A DNA stretch of 64,000 nt from Tragulus kanchil (GCA_022376925.1 JAIOJX010000028.1:74427001-74491000), one strand, 5' to 3'. Counted from the first letter of the stretch, positions 1-11,628 are shown. Made by a program: numbers and translations. Notes: generated by a model from the sequence alone, not told the origin.

Positions 1-107
1 CCATCGCCATCTAGTGATGATGTTGAATAACTGCACCTAAGACTACAGAATGAAGTGATGCTTTCACTGGGAAACTATTGCTTTTACAAAACTGTTCAAG
101 ATGAGAA

Positions 108-321
108 TAGGGCTTCCCCAGTGGTCCAGAAGGTAAAGAATATCCCTGAATTACAGGAGACCTGGTTTCAGTTCCTGGGTCTGGAAGATTCCCTGGAGAA
201 GGGAATGGCTACCCACTCCAGTATTCTTGCCTGGAAAATCACATGGACAGAGAAGCCTGGTAGGCTACAGTTCATGGGGTCTCAAAGACTGGAGCATGAC
301 TGAGCAACTAACATGCACACA
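108..321 (+). mobile_element. Bov-tA SINE
   Basis: Ruminant tRNA-headed SINE in sense orientation. A diverged head (GGCTTCCCCAGTGGTCC) is followed by the BovA body, recognisable by CCACTCCAGTATTCTTGCC and the terminal TGACTGAGCAACTAAC. It is bracketed by imperfect direct repeats TTCAAGATGAGAA (95-107) and TTCAAGATAAGAA (322-334), which fit a target-site duplication. Many substitutions suggest an older copy. The open frame across it is SINE sequence, not a gene. Confidence 0.85.
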
Positions 322-399
322 TTCAAGATAAGAACTTCTGAGAACAAGCTGTAAGGTACCTTGGTCTTATCTACACTTGTACCGAGGCACTGTAGAAAT

Positions 400-602
400 A
401 AACAGATACATACTACTTACTATGTGCTAGGCACTGTTCTAACACTGTATCTATGTTCAGTTATTCACAGAAACCCAGTAAGATAGACACAATTACTATG
501 CCCACTTTATAGACAGAAAATATAACTACAGAGGTAAAAGAAATTACGAAACTTGCCGGAGGTTTCCCAGCCAGGAGAGGGTAGAGCTGGGCATGGAACC
601 TA
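400..602 (-). mobile_element. MIR-type SINE fossil
   Basis: The order 'tatgtgctaggcactgttc', 'cccactttatagacag', 'gaaacttgcc', 'gagctgggcatggaacc' follows the antisense MIR consensus. It is strongly diverged, as expected for a mammal-wide ancient SINE. The edges are approximate. Confidence 0.7.
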
Positions 603-710
603 GGAGTTGCGGGAGAGATACTCCTCTAGCCAGCCACTCTTAAATCAGCCATTTAAGTGCATAGGTGATGGAAACAATTGGTACTGGCACAGGAGTCCCA
701 CCTGTATCAT

Positions 711-1517
711 GCTTTTGTTTTCTTCAGTTTGTTACAGTCAGCCACCATCTGAAACGATGAAGTGGAAAATTCCAGAAATAAAGAAGTCTTGATTTAAATC
801 ACATACCCTTGTGAGTAGCATGATGAAATTGTGTGCCCTCTTGCCCCAGCCCACCCAGCATAGTATTAATAATCCTCCCTGTGTCCCACTAGTTAGCCAT
901 TCAGAAGCCAGTTCAGTTATCAGATCAACCATGGTGGTATCTCAGCACTGCGTCCAAGTCACCCCTATTTTACCTAATAATGATCTCAAAGACCCAGAGC
1001 AGTGAAGCTAGCAACTCAGATATGCCTAAGAGAAGCCATAAAGTGCTTCTTCTAAATGAAAAGGGGGGAGTTCTTGACATAATAAGGAAAGAAAAAAACA
1101 TATGTTGAGGTTGCGAAGATCTACAGTAAGAACAAATTTTCTATCCATGAAATTGTGAAGAAGGAAAAAGAAATCCATGCTATTTCTGCTGTCACAGTTT
1201 AAACTGTAAAAATTAGACTATAAAAATTATGGTCACAGTGTGTGATAAGTATTTAATTAAGATGAAAAAAGACACTAACAAAAGATGTTTGAGAGAGAGG
1301 CTACAGTCACATAACTTTCATTACACCATATTGCTATAATTCTTATTATTAGTTACTGTTGTTAATCTCTTGCTGTGATGAATTAACACATTAATATTAT
1401 CATAGGCAGTTAGGTATACGAAAAAACAGTACATAGGATTTGGTACCATCCAAGGTTTCAGGCATTCACTGGGGGACTTCGACTATATCCCCCACAGATA
1501 AGAGGGTATTGCTGTGA
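711..1517 (+). mobile_element. Tigger-type DNA transposon fossil (internally deleted)
   Basis: The left part carries the segment GTGGAAAATTCCAGAAATAA, then a decayed transposase start region (around 1020-1290) with CCTAAGAGAAGCCATAAAGTG and GAAATTGTGAAGAAGGAAAA. The right end, GGTTTCAGGCATTCACTGGG (about 1456) through CCCCCACAGATAAGAGGG, matches the Tigger/pogo-type terminal inverted repeat as I remember it. Stops are frequent and the catalytic domain is missing, so this is a non-autonomous or internally deleted fossil. The subfamily is not assigned. Confidence 0.75.
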
Positions 1518-1644
1518 CTAGCTAACAGTTCCCCAATATGGGTCTGAAAATTTTTATAAAATGCATACTGAAGCAATGAATTTTTTCTGATTCTTCCAAG
1601 TGAAATCAGCTTATGTGTAATAACTAAAGAAATGTTTCTATCTA

Positions 1645-1765
1645 CACAATGCAACAAAAAGAGAACCAACTTGGAATCAACTTCCAACTTGTTGTGCAAC
1701 TTTGGACAGGCTGCTTAACCTCTCTGGGCCCCACTCTCTTCATCTATAAAGTAGAAAAAAATCAA
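1645..1765 (+). mobile_element. MIR-type SINE fossil
   Basis: The block 'gtgcaactttggacaggct' followed by 'taacctctctgggccccac' and 'catctataaagtag' matches the central and 3' MIR consensus (TGTGTGACCTTGGGCAAG, CTCATCTGTAAAATG). It is a short, diverged fragment. Confidence 0.7.
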
Positions 1766-1769
1766 AATG

Positions 1770-2297
1770 TAGTTTACATGATTGGAAGTTCTTTAAAACT
1801 AGATTACATTCTGGAGTCACTGCTCGACTTATCCAGTGAAGGTGGTTATGAGGGCAAATAGACAGACAATGGGTAGTAACCAGGCTGGTTTTTCTCAGCT
1901 TGTCCTGCACACAGGAAAGGCGACAAGACAGCAGGTTTACTCTCCTGGTCTGTTATGCAGAAGTGCTAGAGATAATGACACTCATGGTGAATGCAGAGAA
2001 GTAAAGAGCTCAGTCAGGGAGGTCTACATCTCACCCTTCTTCTCTTAACTGTACTGCTCTTGGCCTGTGCACCTGAACTCTGCACCCTTGTGTGGCCCCG
2101 CCTTCCAAGAGTCCTCACCAAAGCACTTTGCAGAAAAGTCAATTCTTTGCTATTGCATTGAGGTCTAACCCCACCTCACTCCAGATTTCTCTTATCAGAG
2201 ATTTCCTTGGATTTAAAAACTTAGTCATGGCTAATCCTTTTAACTCATCTCAGACTTCTCAGACACATTTCTAACCTCAAGAATTGCAAGATGGTTA
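1770..2297. other. Unassigned single-copy stretch
   Basis: I see no convincing gene, RNA or named repeat here. Open frames are short (70 codons or fewer) and show no recognisable domain or splice-site pattern. Confidence 0.5.
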
Positions 2298-4520
2298 TCA
2301 AACCAAAATATTAAGCCTAGAGGTCCCGAGACACAAAGGTTGTCTACTTGCTTGGTGCTGAGCTCTGATTGGGTAGAAATAGGTATTTTCAGTACCTATT
2401 AAAGGGGCTTTTGGATTGGACACATGAATGTAATTATATATTACAATTTACATGAGACTCTTCCTTCAAAGGGCTGATTTCTGTAAAGTTACTTTTGAAA
2501 TAAAAATCCTCCAAATAAGTAACAGTGCGTAAGTCATAGCGACTCAGGATAAGTTTTTATGGAGAGATCCTAAAACTTGCTAAAGTCAAAAATGTTTCCT
2601 CAGTATCTAAAAGAGTCAAAGTCACAGAGGCAGGAATAGAATGCTGGTTGCGAGGGGGTGGGAGAGCAAAAATGGAGAGCTGCTGTTCAATTAAAAGTAT
2701 CAGTTATGCAAGATGAATAAGCTCTAGAGATCCGCTGAAAAGTATTGTGTTGATGATTAATGATGCTGTGCTGTATCTTTAAAAACCTAAGAGGTTAGAT
2801 CTTGTGCCTTATCTGTGCCTACCACAAAAGAAAAAAGTGGAGGAAACGGGGAGGGAGGGAGGAAAGAAGAAAGGAATGAAAGACTGTGGCTGTCTATGTA
2901 AGGTCAGACCTTAAAAACTAATAACTTTGAGAAAGTATTTTTTAGGGAAATAGGACTAGTTTTCAGCATTATTCTTGTGATCCATGCAATGTCATAGAAG
3001 CATAGCTTTCTTCAAAACTTAAAATACAATGCATTTATCAAAATAAAGGTTGAATTTAAAAAGACTCCATACGCACTCAGAATTTTTGATGCCAAAAAAA
3101 AAAAAAAAGAAGAAGAAAAAAAGAAACATCTAAACTTTGAGCCTGAACAAGTGGTAGTATCATCTTCCAGAATAGGGAAGCCTGGGGTAAACTTAGTCTT
3201 CCACAACTTATAGTCCTTTACTTGTGTTAGCTAATTTGATTTTGGAAATAATATTTTAAAAGGAAAAGAAATTTTAATCCGAGAGGCTTTGGAGATATGT
3301 CGCCACCTTTCCACTGCCACGTGGACTCCACTCTGAGACAAAATCCTGAACCAAGCAGTCAGCCTGATCCAGGGTGATGTTTCTAAACGTTCTTTTGTAA
3401 AATAGTTTCAAACCAAAATATTAAGCCTAGAGGTCCCGAGACACAAAGGTTGTCTACTTGCTTGGTGCTGAGCTCTGATTGGGTAGAAATAGGTATTTTC
3501 AGTACCTATTAAAGGGGCTTTGGATTGGACACATGAATGTAATTATATATTACAATTTACATGAGACTCTTCCTTCAAAGGGCTGATTTCTGTAAAGTTA
3601 CTTTTGAAATAAAAATCCTCCAAATAAGTAACAGTGCGTAAGTCATAGCGACTCAGGATAAGTTTTTATGGAGAGATCCTAAAACTTGCTAAAGTCAAAA
3701 ATGTTTCCTCAGTATCTAAAAGAGTCAAAGTCACAGAGGCAGGAATAGAATGCTGGTTGCGAGGGGGTGGGAGAGCAAAAATGGAGAGCTGCTGTTCAAT
3801 TAAAAGTATCAGTTATGCAAGATGAATAAGCTCTAGAGATCCGCTGAAAAGTATTGTGTTGATGATTAATGATGCTGTGCTGTATCTTTAAAAACCTAAG
3901 AGGTTAGATCTTGTGCCTTATCTGTGCCTACCACAAAAGAAAAAAGTGGAGGAAACGGGGAGGGAGGGAGGAAAGAAGAAAGGAATGAAAGACTGTGGCT
4001 GTCTATGTAAGGTCAGACCTTAAAAACTAATAACTTTGAGAAAGTATTTTTTAGGGAAATAGGACTAGTTTTCAGCATTATTCTTGTGATCCATGCAATG
4101 TCATAGAAGCATAGCTTTCTTCAAAACTTAAAATACAATGCATTTATCAAAATAAAGGTTGAATTTAAAAAGACTCCATACGCACTCAGAATTTTTGATG
4201 CCAAAAAAAAAAAAAAAGAAGAAGAAAAAAAGAAACATCTAAACTTTGAGCCTGAACAAGTGGTAGTATCATCTTCCAGAATAGGGAAGCCTGGGGTAAA
4301 CTTAGTCTTCCACAACTTATAGTCCTTTACTTGTGTTAGCTAATTTGATTTTGGAAATAATATTTTAAAAGGAAAAGAAATTTTAATCCGAGAGGCTTTG
4401 GAGATATGTCGCCACCTTTCCACTGCCACGTGGACTCCACTCTGAGACAAAATCCTGAACCAAGCAGTCAGCCTGATCCAGGGTGATGTTTCTAAACGTT
4501 CTTTTGTAAAATAGTTTCAA
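2298..4520. repeat. Tandem duplication D1 (unit about 1,110 bp, two copies)
   Basis: Copy A spans 2298-3407 and copy B 3408-4520, in the same orientation and directly adjacent. They look identical apart from one T in a T-run (near 2410 versus 3520). The junction shows short homology: TCAAA is present at both breakpoints and no bases are inserted. The unit holds no recognised gene or young transposon. It includes an A-rich tract (3094-3125 and its copy at 4203-4234) and a purine-rich tract near 2840-2880. Confidence 0.97.
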
Positions 4521-5149
4521 AGACCCATGACTAGAGAATTACAAAATCATGCCTTCCGTTTAGGACATGTTTATAAATATGCACAATGGAAGCTTAGCGC
4601 TCCACTCTTTCAAGAAGTACAAGATAAAACTCCATGGTTCACTTCAAAGGAATGTTAAATATCAGCCTGAGATTTATACTCTTGGGAAAGAATGTTACAG
4701 TGGAAACAGGGAAGAAATGTGCTCAGTGTGTGAGCCAGTGGCTTTTTTGTGGGAAGCAGTCTTGAACTTCTCGGCAGCTGCGTAGTACTGAGCACGGCCA
4801 CGGAGCTCTGGGGACAGGGCCATCCCATCACCCATATAAGACTGCTGAGAGCAAGGAACCACTTGGAGGGTAGAGCTAAAGCCACTGTAAAGCTGGATAA
4901 AGCCAAAACTAAGTAAGCTGTATTTCTCAAGTAGATACAGGCATTATTGGATTCATATATAAAGAAAACCGAAGGAACCCCAAATTCCAAGGAAATATGG
5001 TTCTTTTGTCAGGTCCCCACTTTTTCAGAGAATGCCTCTTTTCCACATTTTAGCTTTTCTGGTGGATTCATTATAAATTAGCTATAAATTTTTTATAGAT
5101 AAAGACATGAAATTCTAATGGCATGTAAAGACAAGGACCTCCTATCTTC

Positions 5150-5227
5150 TCTGTCTCTGTGTTCCCAGTAATTAGAACAGTACCTGGCATAAAACTAACA
5201 CTCAGCAAAATTGTGTTGAATGAATGA
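5150..5227 (+). mobile_element. L2-type LINE 3' end
   Basis: The sequence 'agaacagtacctggcataa' followed by 'ctcagcaaaattgtgttg' and 'aatgaatgaa' matches the L2 3' end (ACAGTGCCTGGCACATAG, TTGTTGAATGAATGA). It is an old fragment with approximate limits. Confidence 0.65.
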
Positions 5228-5310
5228 AAAAAATCTGGAATAAGTTGCTAAGTCAGAGGGAAATATAGAAAATAAAAAAGACTATTATCTTTCTAATTGT
5301 TTTTATGTAG

Positions 5311-7517
5311 GAAGTTATATTGTCAGCTGAAATCTCATAAAAAATATAAGAAAAAATTTTCCTTCTGCGGGAGCAGCTTTTGTCTAATGTACTTTTTTCA
5401 CCCTCTGGTGCCAGCCTTGGGTTCTCATTGCCCTGCACCTTTATAACCTTCCTTGGCACTGACTGAGCATAACAGATCTTTATCTTGAACTTCAGCAGTT
5501 TTTAGGTAGCCTACATATTTCACCCATCTTTGTCATCTTTGATGAGAGACCATAATTGAAGAGTGAAACAAAAAACTGAATTGACAGGCTGTCAACCACA
5601 AAAGTTGATTTCTTTTGACCACTCACTCCATTCTAAGACTCTAAGTTACCTTAAATTTACATCTGTTAACTCTTTTAAAAAAAAAAAAAACAACTTTTTT
5701 TTTTACATAAATCCATTCACCATATTCACCCTAACCAGTTCTGAACTCAAGCTTAAAAGGAGCCTTTTTTCCATTGTCATTATTCTATCTGGCCTTAGCT
5801 GTTGAGTAGCGATGGACTGAAGCTTATAAAGAGAGAAAATATGAAACAGAAAAGGAAGTGTTCTTTTAGGTAAGTTGACAAGAAAACAGAAGGCTCACAC
5901 ATCTAAGGTGTGAACCTGACTGGAACCTGGTCTGTATTTGAGAGGCCGTTCTCCCTCTACTTCAACTGGATTAGCCTGATCCTATGCTTGTACCCAATGT
6001 TCTTTGAGATTCTTGACTCCAAGACCTTTCAGAAATGTGTGTAAGTCATTCTAAAGTGAGAAAGTGAATGGGATACATTCTAGTAGAAAGCCAAGGGGAC
6101 AGAAGCTAAATCTTTTCCATCTCCCTTTTTGGTGACACTACATTTTAAAAATAGGTATAGGGAGGAGACCTCCAGGGGAGGAATTTCAGTTAGATTAGTC
6201 TACTTACAAGTAGAATTTCTTTCAGGACACAAGAGCCTTTGGCAAACATTGGTTGGCACATTCTTCCTGAAAGGTAAGAGCCTTTTTAACTTTGGCAGGT
6301 TCTTAATGACACTTAAGAGTGTCAGGCAAACCTTCCAAACCATGGCCAAAAGCAGATTAATCCAAAACACACAACATCCCCAGCCAGCTCAAGGCCTAGG
6401 GACTGAAGTTATATTGTCAGCTGAAATCTCATAAAAAATATAAGAAAAAATTTTCCTTCTGCGGGAGCAGCTTTTGTCTAATGTACTTTTTTCACCCTCT
6501 GGTGCCAGCCTTGGGTTCTCATTGCCCTGCACCTTTATAACCTTCCTTGGCACTGACTGAGCATAACAGATCTTTATCTTGAACTTCAGCAGTTTTTAGG
6601 TAGCCTACATATTTCACCCATCTTTGTCATCTTTGATGAGAGACCATAATTGAAGAGTGAAACAAAAAACTGAATTGACAGGCTGTCAACCACAAAAGTT
6701 GATTTCTTTTGACCACTCACTCCATTCTAAGACTCTAAGTTACCTTAAATTTACATCTGTTAACTCTTTTAAAAAAAAAAAAACAACTTTTTTTTTTACA
6801 TAAATCCATTCACCATATTCACCCTAACCAGTTCTGAACTCAAGCTTAAAAGGAGCCTTTTTTCCATTGTCATTATTCTATCTGGCCTTAGCTGTTGAGT
6901 AGCGATGGACTGAAGCTTATAAAGAGAGAAAAATATGAAACAGAAAAGGAAGTGTTCTTTTAGGTAAGTTGACAAGAAAACAGAAGGCTCACACATCTAA
7001 GGTGTGAACCTGACTGGAACCTGGTCTGTATTTGAGAGGCCGTTCTCCCTCTACTTCAACTGGATTAGCCTGATCCTATGCTTGTACCCAATGTTCTTTG
7101 AGATTCTTGACTCCAAGACCTTTCAGAAATGTGTGTAAGTCATTCTAAAGTGAGAAAGTGAATGGGATACATTCTAGTAGAAAGCCAAGGGGACAGAAGC
7201 TAAATCTTTTCCATCTCCCTTTTTGGTGACACTACATTTTAAAAATAGGTATAGGGAGGAGACCTCCAGGGGAGGAATTTCAGTTAGATTAGTCTACTTA
7301 CAAGTAGAATTTCTTTCAGGACACAAGAGCCTTTGGCAAACATTGGTTGGCACATTCTTCCTGAAAGGTAAGAGCCTTTTTTTTTTAACTTTGGCAGGTT
7401 CTTAATGACACTTAAGAGTGTCAGGCAAACCTTCCAAACCATGGCCAAAAGCAGATTAATCCAAAACACACAACATCCCCAGCCAGCTCAAGATCAACAA
7501 AACAAAATTAGGCCTAG
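5311..7517. repeat. Tandem duplication D2 (unit about 1,094 bp)
   Basis: Copy A is 5311-6404 and copy B 6405-7517. The copies differ by homopolymer lengths (A-run near 5680, T-run near 7378) and by a 19-bp segment at 7492-7510 that is absent at the end of copy A. There the sequence skips to GGCCTAGGGACTG and then restarts the unit at AAGTTATATTG. The junction is therefore not simple: a piece of downstream flank was retained after a small deletion. No gene is recognised inside the unit. Confidence 0.96.
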
Positions 7518-7975
7518 GGACTGCAGGATGTTAATTGTGAAACATAACCCCATGGTATTTATGGCTCCAGAGACTGAACAGAGCTGCTCTTGAGCACAAT
7601 GAAGTGCTCCTTCCACTGGGGCAATTGCTTATGCTTGATGCAATGCACATACCATACTGAAGAGAACCAATTAGTCACAATCTATGGAATAGGATTGTGC
7701 TTCTCAGCCTTTAGTGGGCCTAACCATCAACTGGAGCAAGCTTGTAGAAAATATGGTATTTGGTCCCTTTCCCAAGCCTATCTAATCAGACTCCATCAAT
7801 GAGGAGATCAGGGACAAAGAAAGCCAGTGAGTAAGATGCAGCGGCTCTGCACAACACTCATGGAGAAGCACTGTCCCGGAGTGTGGGGCCAGTGCCCTCA
7901 AGTCAGGATTCTCTCCAACTAAGGTTCCCAGCACCTAGCGTTGGCTGGAACCTGCTGGCTACTTGATGACCACCG
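7518..7975. other. Unassigned single-copy stretch
   Basis: No coding or RNA feature is supportable. Open frames of 60-70 codons here have no recognisable homology. Confidence 0.45.
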
Positions 7976-7979
7976 AAAG

Positions 7980-8092
7980 AATTATCAGCAGTGAGCATTC
8001 ATGGATACCAGGCACTGTTGTAAGAACTCAGCACCTATTAGCTCACTCGGTCCTCACAATAAAGGTCTATTATTAGCCTTGACATTTGCTGG
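7980..8092 (-). mobile_element. MIR-type SINE fossil
   Basis: The stretch 'gagcattcatggataccagg' followed by 'cactgttgtaagaactcagc' and 'tcactcggtcctcacaata' follows the antisense MIR 3' consensus. It is fragmentary and diverged. Confidence 0.65.
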
Positions 8093-8099
8093 TCCTCTG

Positions 8100-8270
8100 C
8101 TAATACTCCACTTAGGGAGTCACGTGTTCCTTTGCGGCATTCAGTGACCACCTCTCAGGAAGACCCTCCCTGACTGCCTTCTACAGTAGCATCAGTGTTC
8201 CACCCTTCCCATTCCAAGATCCTGTTCCTCTTCTTTATAGAAGTTGCCTCTGTCTAAAACACCTGGTGTG
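8100..8270 (+). mobile_element. L2-like LINE fragment
   Basis: Phrases such as 'ctctcaggaagaccctccct' and 'gactgcc' resemble the L2 3' region (CAGGAAGGCCTTCCCTGACC). The assignment rests on a few short blocks. Confidence 0.45.
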
Positions 8271-8320
8271 TAGTGGTTCTTGTTTTTGCTGTTTTGTCTG
8301 ACTTCCTTCACTAAAATACT

Positions 8321-8396
8321 GAGTTGGCCAAAATGTGTTTCAGGTTTTTCTATACCATCTTACAGAAAAAACCCAAATGAAGCTTTTGGCCAAAGC
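8321..8396. mobile_element. Palindromic mariner-type MITE
   Basis: The left arm GAGTTGGCCAAAATG...CAGGTTTTTC is an imperfect inverted repeat of the right arm GAAAAAACCCAAATGAAG...TTTTGGCCAA, giving an element of about 76 bp. This layout, with GTTGGCCAAAA-type termini, is that of short mariner-derived MITEs common in artiodactyl genomes. It has no coding capacity. The transcribed arms would fold into a hairpin. Confidence 0.75.
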
Positions 8397-8399
8397 AAT

Positions 8400-9525
8400 A
8401 TCTGCTCCACGTGAACAGAAATCTTGCAGGTTTTATTTGTCACTGTGTCTTTCTGTGTGACTCACAGTAGGCGTAAAGGAAACATTTAAATATTTAAATG
8501 AATACATGTTAAAAATGCAAAATAAAGGAGTTATGTTTGCTATCTAATGTCTTCATTCTCTCAGAGCTTCCAAAATTATTGTGGTAAGTGTAAAAAGCAA
8601 AACAAAAATCTCAAACCCAAAAATGTCCTAAAAATGGTTTCCTGATCTACTTTGTCCCAAGTCAGAGACTCGACATGAAAAAAAAGGGAGAATCAAGCAA
8701 GGGTTAAAATGGAAAGTCTGAAACATTTTTTTTTACCCTAAGGCATCAATTATTTTGTTTGAAATGAATTCTTAGGACACACCCATGTTCAAATATAAGT
8801 AAAAAAACCCCACATATTCCAAGATTGAAGGTTCCTGATTTTTAGATTAACCAATGTTTTTATTAGCCACACAATGACTCTGCTTTACTAGTTTAGAAGC
8901 TATACCTACATGACATCAGAAGAGCTAGTTAAATCAATGAAACTCTAGTCGATCGCTTCCATAGTAAAAAGAATGGGTAAACCAGTTCATTCCAAATGGT
9001 GACTGCGTCAGAATCACTGACCATTTTATCCTGGGCCAACAAAATTAAAATTAGGAACTGACTGTAGACTCTAGAGAGAGAAAGAAACTCACTTAAAATA
9101 GATTTCTCACATAGTATGGCTCAAAACCACGGCTTGTGAAAAAAGGCCACCTGCTAGTGACTTCATATCAGTGCTAAACAAAGCCCAGCAGGATTCTGAC
9201 TGTGGATAAGCAAATCAACCTCCTCCTCTTCATTTATGGTAATGGGTCTCAGGCAAGTAAGAGCTAGGGCCGAGACACTGCTGCTGAATGAAGCCTTTCG
9301 TTCTGAGTGTTTTTTACCACTTCCACCGAAAGGCCAAACAGTGATGTTATCAGGAATGTTGTTGGATAGAACAGCTTAGCAGGAAACTTGGAAGTAGCAG
9401 AGTAGATTGGGGAGGGCCAGGGGAAGCCACGCAACCAATAGTGAGGTCCATTTTGACTATAGGAAGGCAAAGATCCTCTGCTCATACCTTCCCCTATGAA
9501 GAATTTTGCAGTCATCCACCCCACC
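8400..9525. other. Unassigned single-copy stretch
   Basis: AT-rich non-coding sequence with no recognised repeat, RNA or gene. The minus-strand open frame at 9264-9638 runs into the antisense of the adjacent SINE and is not treated as coding. Confidence 0.45.
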
Positions 9526-9528
9526 CCT

Positions 9529-9736
9529 GGCTTCCCAGGTGGCTCAGAGGTAAAGAATCTGCCCGCCAAAGAGGGAGATCCAGGAGACACAGGTTTGCTC
9601 CTTGGGTCAGGAAGATCCCCTGGAGGAGGAGATGGCAACCCAGTCCAGTATTCTCGCCGGGAAGACAGAGGGGCCTGGCGGGCTACAGTCCATGGAGCCG
9701 CAGAGAGTCACACATGACTGAGCATGTTCGCACCTC
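9529..9736 (+). mobile_element. Bov-tA SINE (upstream partner of D3)
   Basis: Sense copy starting GGCTTCCCAGGTGGCTCAGA, with a B-box-like region near 9585, then the BovA body (GGAAGATCCCCTGGAGGAGG) and terminal TCACACATGACTGAGCATG. The 3' part from 9673 is reused at 10798, so this element supplies the 3' half of the chimeric SINE at the D3 junction. Confidence 0.88.
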
Positions 9737-10444
9737 ACCCCCATCCCCACTGAGGAAGAATCAGAATTTTTAAAACAAGAGAAGAACTGGTTTTCATTTA
9801 GAATTTTTCAAGTACAAATCAATCAAGAACAAAGATAATTTCTATGTTCACTACCCAGGCCTTCAAAACCATCTGGATTAACTCAAAGCCAGGTTTAGCA
9901 TATTTTGTTTCCATTTTGTGAGCAAAACATGATTTAGGTTACAAATTTCTCTGAGGTTCATGCGCAGAGCTGAGAGACTCTGTCATTTTCTTATCAGAAG
10001 CAACAGGAGAAATTCCAAATATGAAGAATCACTGAGATTTATTGCCTTAATTCCCAGTCTGACACTTGGCTCAGCACAGAGAGTACGCAGCCAAAAAGAA
10101 GTCCTTTCCTAAGGTATGAAAGGCACTGGCTGCTTGTGAAGTCCAGACTTGGGAGTGACACAAACAGGAGTTTGGGCTTGTACACAGCCAGCTAAACCTA
10201 GTCTGTTTGAAGTCAGATCAGTTGATTTCTTGAACATTTCAAATAAGCAAAATTCTGCAGGAAATGGGAGCCAGATGCATTTTTAACTCAGGAGTTCCTT
10301 GGAAGACAGGCAGAAAATAATCACACAACATCCTCTAGTTTCATTCTGGCCCTTCTCCTAGACCTGCTCTCCAGAACCATACCTCGGACATGTATGCAGA
10401 GAGGGTGATGGGACTGAATGGGGGAGGGGTACAGGTAGAAATGT

Positions 10445-10506
10445 ATTTAAATCATGATTTGAATTTATTTAAATCATGATTTGAATTTATTTAAGTCATA
10501 ATTTTA
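10445..10506. repeat. 22-bp minisatellite with internal palindrome (copy A)
   Basis: A 22-bp unit containing the palindrome AAATCATGATTT followed by GAATTTATTT occurs twice, with a third decayed partial copy. The same array is present at 11567-11628 because the region lies in D3. No function is evident. Confidence 0.8.
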
Positions 10507-10589
10507 AATGCATTTTGTGTCTGATATACACGTAGAGCAGTTTTAAAATACTAATTATTTGGAAGAGGCTCCAAAAGATTTTAGGAAGC

Positions 10590-10722
10590 ATCTATTGTAA
10601 ACTAGCACTGTGCTGGCAATTTCCACGATGATCCTCTGAGGTAGGTTGCACTTATTCTTTTGATACCCCTAAAGAACTGAGGCTTCTTGAGGCTTTGTGA
10701 CTTGCCAGAGGCCACAATGATT
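10590..10722 (-). mobile_element. MIR-type SINE fossil (copy A)
   Basis: 'Agcactgtgctggcaatttc', 'atcctctgaggtaggt', 'aaagaactgaggcttcttga' and 'gtgacttgccagaggccaca' follow the antisense MIR consensus. The D3 copy is at about 11713-11845. Confidence 0.72.
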
Positions 10723-10725
10723 GTT

Positions 10726-10862
10726 GGCTTCCCTGGTGGCTCAACTGGTGAAGAGTCTGCCTGCAATGCCGGAGACCCAGGTCCAATCCTGGGTCAGGCC
10801 TGGCGGGCTACAGTCCATGGAGCCGCAGAGAGTCACACATGACTGAGCATGTTCGCACCTCA
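10726..10862 (+). mobile_element. Chimeric Bov-tA SINE at the D3 junction
   Basis: The 5' part (10726-10797) equals the head of the downstream SINE at 11849. The 3' part (10798 onward) equals the tail of the upstream SINE at 9673. The central BovA segment is missing, so the element is a product of the duplication event or of the assembly join, not an independent insertion. Confidence 0.9.
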
Positions 10863-11566
10863 CCCCCATCCCCACTGAGGAAGAATCAGAATTTTTAAAA
10901 CAAGAGAAGAACTGGTTTTCATTTAGAATTTTTCAAGTACAAATCAATCAAGAACAAAGATAATTTCTATGTTCACTACCCAGGCCTTCAAAACCATCTG
11001 GATTAACTCAAAGCCAGGTTTAGCATATTTTGTTTCCATTTTGTGAGCAAAACATGATTTAGGTTACAAATTTCTCTGAGGTTCATGCGCAGAGCTGAGA
11101 GACTCTGTCATTTTCTTATCAGAAGCAACAGGAGAAATTCCAAATATGAAGAATCACTGAGATTTATTGCCTTAATTCCCAGTCTGACACTTGGCTCAGC
11201 ACAGAGAGTACGCAGCCAAAAAGAAGTCCTTTCCTAAGGTATGAAAGGCACTGGCTGCTTGTGAAGTCCAGACTTGGGAGTGACACAAACAGGAGTTTGG
11301 GCTTGTACACAGCCAGCTAAACCTAGTCTGTTTGAAGTCAGATCAGTTGATTTCTTGAACATTTCAAATAAGCAAAATTCTGCAGGAAATGGGAGCCAGA
11401 TGCATTTTTAACTCAGGAGTTCCTTGGAAGACAGGCAGAAAATAATCACACAACATCCTCTAGTTTCATTCTGGCCCTTCTCCTAGACCTGCTCTCCAGA
11501 ACCATACCTCGGACATGTATGCAGAGAGGGTGATGGGACTGAATGGGGAGGGGTACAGGTAGAATG

Positions 11567-11628
11567 TATTTAAATCATGATTTGAATTTATTTAAATCAT
11601 GATTTGAATTTATTTAAGTCATAATTTT
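11567..11628. repeat. 22-bp minisatellite (copy B)
   Basis: Second copy of the array at 10445-10506, carried by D3 with one A less just upstream. Confidence 0.8.
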
